From positions 1 to 62,507 of the forward strand of contig JAAEUE010000218.1 in NCBI GenBank assembly GCA_024227565.1: 62,507 bases of DNA. Direction: 5' to 3'. This document shows positions 54,304 through 62,382 of the stretch, one piece after another. Under the pieces are notes generated by a model. The model was not told the DNA's origin and did not search any database. It worked only from the letters and a program-made list of their open reading frames with translations. The position numbers and the translations under genes are program-made. Each line of letters starts with the position of its first letter. Within the stretch, counting starts at the first letter, position 1. Source of the DNA: Alphaproteobacteria bacterium (GTDB taxonomy: Bacteria > Pseudomonadota > Alphaproteobacteria > Rhizobiales > CAJQND01).

Positions 54304-56991
54304 TCAAAGATCCCCGAGCAGGAAGTCGAAGTTATCGCTAGAGAACGCGCCCGCAAGGGTGTCCTCGAACAAGATTGTCTGTCCATCGCCGAAATCAAGC
54401 AACGTATCAGCACCAACCTGGCTGAGCGCACCCTGCACATCGGCAAAGTCCTCAAAGCCGGCGATCTCATCCAGCCGCGCCACATCATCAGCAAGGTTGA
54501 AGTCCGTGATCACGTCCTGGCCGTCCCCATCTGCAAAGACGAAGGTATCTGCTCCAAGGTTGCCGGTGAGCGCATCGTTGCCAAACCCGCCAATGATCAC
54601 GTCATCTCCCGCTGAGCCAATGGCCGTATCGTTGCCGCTGCCCATGTCAATCGCCGTGATGCCGGTGAGCGTCACGTTCGAGAAATCATAGGTCTGGCTC
54701 TGCCAGTTGGCCGTGATCTGCACGTCGGCAAAGCCGTTTGCGGAAATTTCTTCCACACCATTGGCAAAGCTGCCGAGGAAGCCAATGTTGGTGCCGTCAG
54801 CTGTTGCCAAGATTTGGTCAAACCCACTGCCGCCATCGATTGTGTCAAAACCATCGCCGGGGCCAACCAGGAAGTCATCATCCCCGTCGCCGCCAGATAG
54901 ATTGTCGTCGCCAAGGCCGCCAATGATCACATCGTCCCCGGCAGAGCCAAGAACCGTGTCATTGCCGCGCCCGGCATCGATCCATTGAATGTCGGTGAGG
55001 GTAACGCCGGTAAAGTCGAGCGTTTGCGCCTGCCATGTGCCCATGATGCCCACATTGGCAAAACCTGCACAGCTGAACTCTTCAACCGACGCGTTGAAAT
55101 CTCCAATCAGCCCAATGCTCACGCCATCCTCAGTGGCCAGCACCACGTCATAGCCGTCTCCGCCGTCAAAACGGTCAAAGCCATGGCCAAGGCCAATCAG
55201 GAAGTCGTCGTTGCCGCCGCCACCGTTCATGGTGTCGTCACCACCCGCACCAAGGATCTGGTCGCGCAGGTCCGAGCCGGTGGCGATGTCGTTGCCGAGG
55301 CCGCAATCAATGTAGCAGGGCAGGGCAGAGCCGCTGAGATCGATGGTCTCGGCCCACCAGTTGCCAATGAACTGGGAGAACTGAACCTCCACGTCAAACG
55401 CACACATGGCTTCTGAGGCGGCTGTGCCGTCTGTCACGGTGTAGAGGAACGAGGCGGTTCCAGAGAAGCCAGCTTCGGGTGTGAACACCACTTCGCCGTC
55501 TTCGGTGATCTCAACCGTGCCGCCCTTGGCATCATAGACAGACACCAACGAGAGCTCGTCGCCATCCGGGTCGCTGTCGTTGGACAGCATGTTGGCCACC
55601 GGAATAACCACCTTCTGATCGGGCAAAACCGTAGAGCCAAGATCGTCCACTGCAACAGGGGCCTCATTATCGACCCGGGTGATCACATCGGCGATCTTCC
55701 AAATGGTCCCGTCTTCAAACTTGATCTGTTCAACAGTGTCAGCAGTGCTGCCGCCAAGGGTGTTCTTGACTATGATGCTGTCGCCGCCGTTTTCCCCGCC
55801 AAACGAGATCAGCAGATCATCGCTTCCCTCCAGGCGCACCACGAATGTCTGGTCAGCCTCATAGCCGGAAATCTCGATGACATCCTTGTCCTTGTGGCCG
55901 CCATCTTGGATGGTGTCTGCACCATCACCCTTTGCGTACACATAGGTGTCGGAGCTGTCGCCACCGTTCAGATTGTCGTCGCCTTCGCCGCCGTCCAGGG
56001 TGTCGCGGCCGCGGCGGCCGTTCAGGTCGTCGTTGCCATCGCGGCCTTCCAGGGTGTCATTGCCCCGGCCGCCTGAAAGGGTGTTGTCGTTCTCATCGCC
56101 TGAAAGGGTGTCGCTCTTGCGCGAGCCTGTGAGGTTTTCAATGTTGGTGAGGGTGTCCCCTGCAGCATCTCCGCCCTGGGCTGTTCCAGCCGCAAGGTCC
56201 ACCTGTACGGCTTGTTTTGAGCGCGAATAGCTGGCCGTGTCGGAGCCTTCGCCCCCGTCCATCTCGTCAGCGCCCTTGCCACCGTCCAGCGTATCGTCTC
56301 CGCCGGCGCCGTTCAGCTCATCATCACCGTTGTTGCCATAAAGCTTGTTGGCTTCGCCGTCGCCAGTGAGCACATCGTCGTGCTTTGAACCCAGAACGTT
56401 CTCCACGTTCACCAAGGTGTCGCCTTGGGCGTCACCGCCCTGGCCTGTGCCAGCTTCAAGATCAACCGTAACGCCAGATTTGGAGCGTGCATATTCAGCC
56501 CGGTCACCGGAGCCGCTGCCGCCGTCCAGATGGTCGGCGCCGCGACCGCCATCGAGCCGGTCATTGTCGTCTCCGCCTTCCAGCGTATCCTTGCCGTTGC
56601 CGCCCAAGAGGCGGTCTGCGCCATCTTCGCCCTTCAGGGTGTCGTCGCCATTGCGCCCCACCAGAAGGTTATTGGCGCCATCGCCAACGAGCAGGTCGGC
56701 ATATCTGGAGCCGTACACATTCTCGATGCTTGTGAAGGTGTCGCCTTGGGCTTCGCCGCCCAGGCCAAAGTTCAGGCCAAGATTTACCGTGGCGCCTGCC
56801 TTGGATTTGCGGTACTCGGCACGGTCAATGCCGTCGCCGCCGTCAAGATGATCTGCGTCGGCGCCGCCTTCCAGAATATCGTTGCCGGCATAGCCGAACA
56901 GACTGTCATTGCCACCAAGGCCCTTGATGGTGTCACGCCCAGAGGTGCCCTTCAGAACGTTTCCGTTCTGATTCCCGTTTATTTTCGCCAT
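54304..56991 (-). CDS. RTX protein 1, type I-secreted calcium-binding repeat protein
   Basis: An 895-residue acidic protein. An RTX beta-roll region occupies about residues 1-430, with many GGxGxDxLx nonapeptides and three larger modules (DRAEYxxSK...GGxAQGDT...ENVxGS). A 90-residue cadherin/VCBS-like domain follows (about 460-560, PVAVDDLGSTV...DGDELSL). Then come three copies of an approximately 108-residue mixed unit and a C-terminal type I secretion end (GADTFVFADGDGQDVITDF...). No signal peptide. GGCTAGGAAAA precedes the ATG at 56991; the frame opens at 57048. It is probably exported by an ABC/MFP/TolC system not in this window. Paralogue of RTX protein 2. Confidence 0.9.
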   Translation of the reverse strand: MAKINGNQNGNVLKGTSGRDTIKGLGGNDSLFGYAGNDILEGGADADHLDGGDGIDRAEYRKSKAGATVNLGLNFGLGGEAQGDTFTSIENVYGSRYADLLVGDGANNLLVGRNGDDTLKGEDGADRLLGGNGKDTLEGGDDNDRLDGGRGADHLDGGSGSGDRAEYARSKSGVTVDLEAGTGQGGDAQGDTLVNVENVLGSKHDDVLTGDGEANKLYGNNGDDELNGAGGDDTLDGGKGADEMDGGEGSDTASYSRSKQAVQVDLAAGTAQGGDAAGDTLTNIENLTGSRKSDTLSGDENDNTLSGGRGNDTLEGRDGNDDLNGRRGRDTLDGGEGDDNLNGGDSSDTYVYAKGDGADTIQDGGHKDKDVIEISGYEADQTFVVRLEGSDDLLISFGGENGGDSIIVKNTLGGSTADTVEQIKFEDGTIWKIADVITRVDNEAPVAVDDLGSTVLPDQKVVIPVANMLSNDSDPDGDELSLVSVYDAKGGTVEITEDGEVVFTPEAGFSGTASFLYTVTDGTAASEAMCAFDVEVQFSQFIGNWWAETIDLSGSALPCYIDCGLGNDIATGSDLRDQILGAGGDDTMNGGGGNDDFLIGLGHGFDRFDGGDGYDVVLATEDGVSIGLIGDFNASVEEFSCAGFANVGIMGTWQAQTLDFTGVTLTDIQWIDAGRGNDTVLGSAGDDVIIGGLGDDNLSGGDGDDDFLVGPGDGFDTIDGGSGFDQILATADGTNIGFLGSFANGVEEISANGFADVQITANWQSQTYDFSNVTLTGITAIDMGSGNDTAIGSAGDDVIIGGFGNDALTGNLGADTFVFADGDGQDVITDFNLADDVARLDEIAGFEDFADVQGALSQVGADTLLDFGDGQTILFEDTLAGAFSSDNFDFLLGDL

Positions 56992-57120
56992 TTTTCCTAG
57001 CCCAGTGTTCTTATGCCAGCCCGCCATTTCGCACTGCGGATCAAGCAATCTTGGATTTGACCTTAAGTGAGAGAGATTTAAGGGTTGAAAACGAGGCCTC
57101 TAGAAATCGGGGGCCGGTGT

Positions 57121-57134
57121 TTACCGCTTGGTAA
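57121..57134. promoter_or_regulatory. TTACC-N4-GGTAA inverted repeat upstream of RTX gene 1
   Basis: TTACCGCTTGGTAA, centred 136 bp before the RTX1 ATG. The same inverted repeat, with a different spacer, occurs at nearly the same distance upstream of RTX2. It is a candidate site for a shared regulator. Confidence 0.6.
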
Positions 57135-57155
57135 GGATGGTCGATCTCCCCTATC

Positions 57156-57250
57156 CGTCATCCCTGCGAAAGCAGGGATCCAGGGGCGCAACCACACTGC
57201 GTGTGGCCCTGGGTCCCGGATATTTTGCTGGCGCAAAAATCTACGATGAC
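57156..57250 (+). repeat. dispersed doubly palindromic repeat, copy 4
   Basis: A well-preserved element: CGTCATCCCTGCGAAAGCAG, then the centre with ACCACACTGCGTGTGG (an extra hairpin), GCCCTGGGTCCCGGATATTT and GCGCAAAAATCTACGATGAC. It lies between the RTX1 promoter and the RTX2 3' end. Confidence 0.88.
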
Positions 57251-57261
57251 ATTTCGGGACG

Positions 57262-59358
57262 TCAGACGAACTCGAAGTGATCTACCGTCAGGGCACTCAC
57301 CAGAGTGTCTTCAAACAGGATGGATTGACCGCCGCCAAGGTCCAGAAGGGCATCCGCCCCAACCTGGCTGAACGCGCCTTGCACATCTGCAAAGTCGTCA
57401 AATCCGGCCACCTGGTCCAGACGCACCAGATCGTCTCCGGTGCCAAAGTCGGTGATCACGTCCTCACCTTCCCCGTCACGGAACACAAAGGTGTCTGCAC
57501 CCAATCCGCCGGTCTGCGTGTCATTACCAGTGCCGCCGATGATCACATCGTCGCCGGCCGAACCGATGACCACATCGTGACCACCTGCCATATCGATGGC
57601 GGCGATGCCGGTTAGCAGAACGTTTGAGAAGTCAAAGGTTTGCGCCTGCCATTTGCCAAGGATCGAGACGCCGCTAAAGCCGTTTGCGGAAATCTCTTCA
57701 ACCTCATTGTCGAAGTCGCCAATGAGGCCGATCTTCACATTGTCGGCGCTGGCGAGAATCTGGTCATAACCCGCGCCGCCGTCGAAGGTATCAAAGCCGT
57801 GGCTCACGCCGATCATGAAGTCATCGTCGCCATCCCCGCCCAGCAGCGTATCATCACCCATGTTACCGATGATGACGTCGTCGCCTGCAGAGCCGATGAC
57901 CGTGTCGTTGCCGCGGCCCGCATCGATAGCAGCAATGTCGGTCAGGATGACGGTTGAGAAATCGAGCGTCTGCCACTGCCAGGTGCCCATGATGGTCACA
58001 TTGGTGAAGCCGGCGCAGCTGAACTCTTCCACGGTTGCGCCAAAGTCGCCGATCAGCCCGATCTGCACATTGTCAGCCATGGCCACAACCTTGTCGTAAC
58101 CGGCATCGCCATAGAACCGGTCGAAGCCGTGGCCCAGATCGATCAGAAAATCGTCATCGCCGCCGCCGCCGCTCAAGGTGTCGTCGCCCAGATTGCCCAA
58201 AATCAAATCGCGCAGGTCCGAGCCCGTCGCAATGTCATTGCCGTAGTGGCAGTCAATGTAGCAGGGCAGCTCCGATGCGCTGAGGTCTATCACCTCGGCC
58301 CACCAGTTGCCGATGAAGTCTGAAAACCCGATTTCAAACTCCAGATTGACCGTCGCATCGGCTGCCGCGGTGCCGTCGGTCACAGTGTACTGGAACGAGG
58401 CCGCCCCCACGTATCCCGCATCGGGGGTGAAGGTGATGGTGCCGCTGGCGTCCATGGAAACCGTGCCGTTCGTGGCGCCGAACACCGAATGTACGGTCAG
58501 GTTGTCCAGATCCGCATCGCTGTCGTTGGCCAGAAGGTCTGCCGCCTGCAGAATGATGGCTGTGTCCTGGAACTGCGTGCCGCCGTCGTCGTCAAGCGCC
58601 ACAGGCACGTTGTTGTTGGCCACTGAATAGATGTTCCAGTAGTAGATGTTGGTGCCGTCATCCAGATGCACCTGCTCGATTTCCGAACCGCTTGTGCCCA
58701 GCATGTCCACCAGGGTGATGCTGTCGCCGGCGTTCTCGCCGCCAAAGGTGATCACGATGGTCGAACTGCCGGGGGCGGCGCGCTGCATGAACACTTCATC
58801 GGCGTCGTAGCCATGGATGTTCAGCCGGTCCCAGTCAGAATAGTAGCTGCCCCGGTCATCGATGGTGTCGGCGCCGTCGCCTTTGGTGAACTCGTAGGTA
58901 TCAGATCCGCGCCCACCGATCAGATCATCGCTGCCGGCGCCGCCGGTCAGGACGTCATTTCCGTTGCCGCCATAAAGGTCATCATCGCCTTCGCCGCCGT
59001 TCAGCGTGTCGTTGCCATTGCGTCCATAGAGCAGATTGTCGGCTGCGTTGCCGGTGATGATGTCGTTGTAGCGCGAGCCGTAAACATTCTCGATGCTCAC
59101 ATAGGTGTCGCCCTGAGCTTCGCCGCCCAAACCAAAGCCCAGCGCCAGATTGACCGTAACCGCTGAGGACGAGCGCCGGTATTCCACCCGGTCGATGCCC
59201 TCGCCGCCGTCCATATGGTCTGCGCCTGTGCCGCCCTCCAGCACATCGTTGCCGCCGTTGCCGAACAGGCTGTCGTTGCCGCCAAGGCCATAAATCGTGT
59301 CGTTGCCTGATGTTCCGTTCAAGGTGTTTGAACGGTTGTTGCCGTTTATTCTGGCCAT
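57262..59358 (-). CDS. RTX protein 2, paralogue of RTX protein 1
   Basis: A 698-residue calcium-binding RTX protein. It shares the N-terminus (MARINGNNRSNTLNGTSG, compare MAKINGNQNGNVLKGTSG) but has only one copy of the DRxEYxxS...GGxAQGDT module rather than three, then RTX nonapeptides. The same cadherin-like domain follows (PVALDDDGGTQ), with three copies of the approximately 108-residue mixed unit and a type I secretion-like C-terminus. GGAAGGTCC precedes the ATG at 59358; the reading frame continues upstream to 59784 but without RTX character. Divergent from the ECF sigma gene. Confidence 0.9.
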   Translation of the reverse strand: MARINGNNRSNTLNGTSGNDTIYGLGGNDSLFGNGGNDVLEGGTGADHMDGGEGIDRVEYRRSSSAVTVNLALGFGLGGEAQGDTYVSIENVYGSRYNDIITGNAADNLLYGRNGNDTLNGGEGDDDLYGGNGNDVLTGGAGSDDLIGGRGSDTYEFTKGDGADTIDDRGSYYSDWDRLNIHGYDADEVFMQRAAPGSSTIVITFGGENAGDSITLVDMLGTSGSEIEQVHLDDGTNIYYWNIYSVANNNVPVALDDDGGTQFQDTAIILQAADLLANDSDADLDNLTVHSVFGATNGTVSMDASGTITFTPDAGYVGAASFQYTVTDGTAAADATVNLEFEIGFSDFIGNWWAEVIDLSASELPCYIDCHYGNDIATGSDLRDLILGNLGDDTLSGGGGDDDFLIDLGHGFDRFYGDAGYDKVVAMADNVQIGLIGDFGATVEEFSCAGFTNVTIMGTWQWQTLDFSTVILTDIAAIDAGRGNDTVIGSAGDDVIIGNMGDDTLLGGDGDDDFMIGVSHGFDTFDGGAGYDQILASADNVKIGLIGDFDNEVEEISANGFSGVSILGKWQAQTFDFSNVLLTGIAAIDMAGGHDVVIGSAGDDVIIGGTGNDTQTGGLGADTFVFRDGEGEDVITDFGTGDDLVRLDQVAGFDDFADVQGAFSQVGADALLDLGGGQSILFEDTLVSALTVDHFEFV

Positions 59359-59486
59359 TGGACCTTCCCCAGTACAAGTTGCCATCCCGCTATTTCGCAC
59401 TTCGCGGGTTATGTGATGTGGACGAACCTTAACCGGGACAGATTGAAACGCCGGAAACAGAACAGTTAAACACTGACCGGCTGGAT

Positions 59487-59500
59487 TTACCGGTTGGTAA
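59487..59500. promoter_or_regulatory. TTACC-N4-GGTAA inverted repeat upstream of RTX gene 2
   Basis: TTACCGGTTGGTAA, centred 135-136 bp before the RTX2 ATG and about 120 bp before the ECF sigma start on the other strand. It matches the site at the same distance from RTX1. Confidence 0.6.
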
Positions 59501-59563
59501 GACCTGCGCTGTGCCGCCAGAATCGCCGATTTCTGGTTTAGTGGGGAAAATTCTGAATTTTTT

Positions 59564-59590
59564 TGTAACCGGCGCCAAGGAATTGCCGAT
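59564..59590 (+). promoter_or_regulatory. possible ECF-type promoter before the sigma gene
   Basis: TGTAACC, then 16 bases, then CGAT, resembles the AAC ... CGT pattern read by ECF sigma factors and would support autoregulation. The -10 is imperfect, so this is tentative. Confidence 0.25.
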
Positions 59591-59612
59591 CTGATGCGTC
59601 TTACAACCAGAC

Positions 59613-60149
59613 ATGCGCATGGCAACGAGCGATAATGCCCTGGCCGAACTGGCCGGAGGCGGCGACAGAGACGCCTTCCGGGTGCTGCTTGAGCGGCACT
59701 ACGACCGGATGTATCGGCTCGCCTACCGCTATTGTGGCCGCCAGGCCGATGCTGAGGACATAACCCAGGACATCTGCCTGGCACTGCCGGGCAAGCTGCG
59801 TTCGTTCCAAGGCTCCGCCCAGTTCACCACCTGGCTTTACCGGGTGGTGCTGAACGCGGCCAAAGACTGGTCGCGGCGCGGGATTGCCGCAGACAGGGCC
59901 CAGGATACCTATGCTGAGATGAACGAGCTTACCAAAGGCGCAGAGGCCGATACGGCTGAACAGATGGCCTGGGTTTACGAGGCGCTGGGCGCCATGAGCG
60001 AAGATTTACGCGCAACGGCGCTTCTGGTCCTTGCTGAGGGCCTGAACCATGCTGAGGCGGCTGAAGTATTGGACGTGAAGGAGAGCACGGTTTCGTGGCG
60101 CATGCACGAGATCAGAAACAGTCTGAAGCGTCTGGTGAAAGCAGGATAG
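59613..60149 (+). CDS. ECF-type RNA polymerase sigma factor
   Basis: A 178-residue sigma-70 family ECF factor. Region 2 is DAFRVLLERHYDRMYRLAYRYCGRQADAEDITQDICLAL (about 20-58), with the DAEDITQD core. FTTWLYRVVLNAAKDWSRR links the regions. Region 4 is a helix-turn-helix with LLVLAEGLNHAEAAEVLDVKESTVSWRMHEIRNSL. A second ATG two codons in is possible. Its stop codon abuts the next ATG with no gap, so sigma and VWA protein are made together. It is divergent from RTX2. Confidence 0.93.
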   Translation: MRMATSDNALAELAGGGDRDAFRVLLERHYDRMYRLAYRYCGRQADAEDITQDICLALPGKLRSFQGSAQFTTWLYRVVLNAAKDWSRRGIAADRAQDTYAEMNELTKGAEADTAEQMAWVYEALGAMSEDLRATALLVLAEGLNHAEAAEVLDVKESTVSWRMHEIRNSLKRLVKAG

Positions 60150-62267
60150 ATGAGCAACGAACTGGACAAATTAGAACAAGCCTTCCGGAATGAAGGCCCG
60201 ATTCTGCCCCGTGAGGAGGCGCGGAAGGCGGCCATTTCTGCGGCTATGGAGCGGTTTGACGAAGAAAATTTGGAGACACGCCAAGGAAATCACGTCGGCG
60301 CCCGTCTGAAAGCACAAGGCAACAAATTGCTAGACGCTATCAGACGGAGACAATCCATGACTTTGACAACTGAAAAACTAGGCTACTTCCTCACCGGCGG
60401 CGCGAGCATCGCGGCCATGGCCCTCATCGCGATCAACACCGGGCTGGTGCCCGAACTGACACGCCAGCAAGGCTGGCAGGACAATGCGCCTGTCACAAAG
60501 CAGGACGGGGCCAAAAAGGAGCAGCCGCGCTCCGACCTCGCCAAGCAACCGGTTGCAAAGACTGAAGTTGCCCAAGTGCCTGCAGAGGCGGACACGGCGA
60601 GCGAGCCGGAAGCGCGCGTGGTTGCGGAAGAAAAGGTCATGTCACGTCTCGTCCCACCGAAGCGTTCCGCCGATGTGGGCCAGCTTGGGGTGCAATCTAT
60701 GCTGAATGACCGCGCCAGCGGCTCGCGTGTGCGGGCAAAGGTCTTACCCCAGCCCATGGCCGCAAAGCGGTTGCAGCGGCCTGTTGATGTCCTTCAGCCG
60801 CCGCAATACGAAGTTCAGGGCCGCAATAAGTTCTCAAACCCTGAGGACAACCCTGTGAAGGTCGTGGCCGAAGATCCTGTCTCCACCTTCTCGGTGGACG
60901 TGGACACAGCCTCCTACGCCTTCCTGCGGGCCTCGCTTAACCGCGGTGTGCTGCCCCAGAAGAATGCCGTGCGCATCGAAGAGATGATCAACTACTTCGA
61001 CTATGCCTATGAGGGCCCAGACGATCGCGCCCAGCCGTTCAAGGTCACTGTGGCGGTGATGCCTACCCCGTGGAACACCGAGACCAAATTGATGCGCATT
61101 GGCATCAAAGGCTATCAGTTGCCCAAGACCGAGCGGCCGCGCACCAACCTGGTGTTCCTGCTGGATACCTCAGGCTCCATGCGGGCGCCCAACAAGCTGC
61201 CTCTGCTGCGCTCCTCGTTCAAGCTGCTGCTGAGCAGCCTGCAGGCCGATGACACGGTCTCCATCGTGACCTATGCCGGCAGCGCCGGAACGGTGCTTGA
61301 GCCCACCAAGGTGAGCGACAAGGCCAAGATCCTGGGTGCGCTGGACCGGCTGAACGCAGGCGGCTCAACAGCAGGGGCTGAAGGCATTCGCCAGGCGTAC
61401 CGGTTGGCTGAACAGAATGCGGTGAAGGACGGCGTGAACCGGGTTATTCTGGCCACGGACGGTGATTTCAACGTGGGGATCACCAATCCTGAAGAGCTCA
61501 AAAGCTTCGTTGAGCGCAAGCGCAAAACCGGCGTCAGCCTCTCGGTTCTGGGCTTCGGCATGGGCAACTACAATGACGCCCTCATGCAGACCCTGGCCCA
61601 GAACGGCAACGGCAATGCGGCTTATATCGACAGCCTGAATGAAGCCCGCAAGGTTCTGGTGAAGGAAGCCGGCTCCACGTTGTTCACCATCGCCAAGGAC
61701 GTGAAATTGCAGGTGGAATTCAATCCGGCCAAGGTTTCTGAATACCGCCTGATCGGCTACGAAACCCGGATCCTGAGGCGCGAGGACTTCAACAATGACA
61801 AGGTGGACGCGGGCGACATCGGCGCTGGCCACACGGTCACCGCTCTCTACGAGATCACGCCGGCTGGCGCCAAAACGCGATTGGTGGACGGACTGCGCTA
61901 TCAGAAGAAGGCGGCCAAGGTTGCTCAGGACAGCGACGTTGGCAACGCGGGCGAGTTCGCTTTCCTGAAGATCCGCTACAAGCAGCCCAAGGGCACCAAG
62001 AGCACCTTGATCACCACGCCCGTGACCACAGCCAACCAGGTGGCAGATGTTGCCGCAGCCCCAACGGATGCGCGCTTTGCAGCTGCCGTGGCGGCCTTTG
62101 GCCAGCTCCTCAAGGGCGGGCGCTATACGGGCAGCTTTGGCTACGACGATGTCATTAAGCTGGCGCTCGGTGCCAAGGGTGTGGATGAGTTTGGCCACCG
62201 GGCAGAGTTCGTGAACCTGGTCCGGGCTGCCAAAACGGCTGCCGCGCTGTCGCCGCAGAAGCAGTAG
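60150..62267 (+). CDS. membrane-anchored von Willebrand factor type A protein (YfbK-like)
   Basis: A 705-residue protein. A cytoplasmic, charged N-terminus (1-75) is followed by one membrane helix (about 76-96) and a periplasmic part. A linker rich in Lys/Ala/Glu precedes a YfbK-type domain (VSTFSVDVDTASYAFLRASL). The VWA fold (about 333-510) has the MIDAS DxSxS at 339-343 (DTSGS), GGSTAGAEG and LATDGDFNVG. A C-terminal DUF3520-like region follows. The family is linked to chaperone-like or ion-dependent adhesion roles. Its N-terminus occupies the place of an anti-sigma factor next to the ECF sigma gene, so I infer it may control that sigma factor. Confidence 0.88.
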   Translation: MSNELDKLEQAFRNEGPILPREEARKAAISAAMERFDEENLETRQGNHVGARLKAQGNKLLDAIRRRQSMTLTTEKLGYFLTGGASIAAMALIAINTGLVPELTRQQGWQDNAPVTKQDGAKKEQPRSDLAKQPVAKTEVAQVPAEADTASEPEARVVAEEKVMSRLVPPKRSADVGQLGVQSMLNDRASGSRVRAKVLPQPMAAKRLQRPVDVLQPPQYEVQGRNKFSNPEDNPVKVVAEDPVSTFSVDVDTASYAFLRASLNRGVLPQKNAVRIEEMINYFDYAYEGPDDRAQPFKVTVAVMPTPWNTETKLMRIGIKGYQLPKTERPRTNLVFLLDTSGSMRAPNKLPLLRSSFKLLLSSLQADDTVSIVTYAGSAGTVLEPTKVSDKAKILGALDRLNAGGSTAGAEGIRQAYRLAEQNAVKDGVNRVILATDGDFNVGITNPEELKSFVERKRKTGVSLSVLGFGMGNYNDALMQTLAQNGNGNAAYIDSLNEARKVLVKEAGSTLFTIAKDVKLQVEFNPAKVSEYRLIGYETRILRREDFNNDKVDAGDIGAGHTVTALYEITPAGAKTRLVDGLRYQKKAAKVAQDSDVGNAGEFAFLKIRYKQPKGTKSTLITTPVTTANQVADVAAAPTDARFAAAVAAFGQLLKGGRYTGSFGYDDVIKLALGAKGVDEFGHRAEFVNLVRAAKTAAALSPQKQ

Positions 62268-62318
62268 GGCAGGGGCACCTTCCCTGCATTACCCGTTCGT
62301 CACTCCTGCCCCTGCGAT

Positions 62319-62382
62319 CGTCATCCCTGTGAAGGCAGGGATCCAGGGCCACAAGTTTCAGAGCTTTGCCGCCCCTGGATCC
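62319..62382 (+). repeat. dispersed doubly palindromic repeat, copy 5 (interrupted)
   Basis: The left half (GTCATCCCTGTGAAGGCAGG and GATCCAGGGCCACAAG) and the start of the right half (GCCCCTGGATCCGG) are present. The expected TATTTTGC hairpin and closing arm are missing. Instead the sequence continues into the IS30-type element. Confidence 0.8.

Noticed and set aside
54304..59358. DNA repeats within the RTX genes as a CRISPR or satellite
   Set aside because: They encode the RTX nonapeptides in a continuous reading frame.
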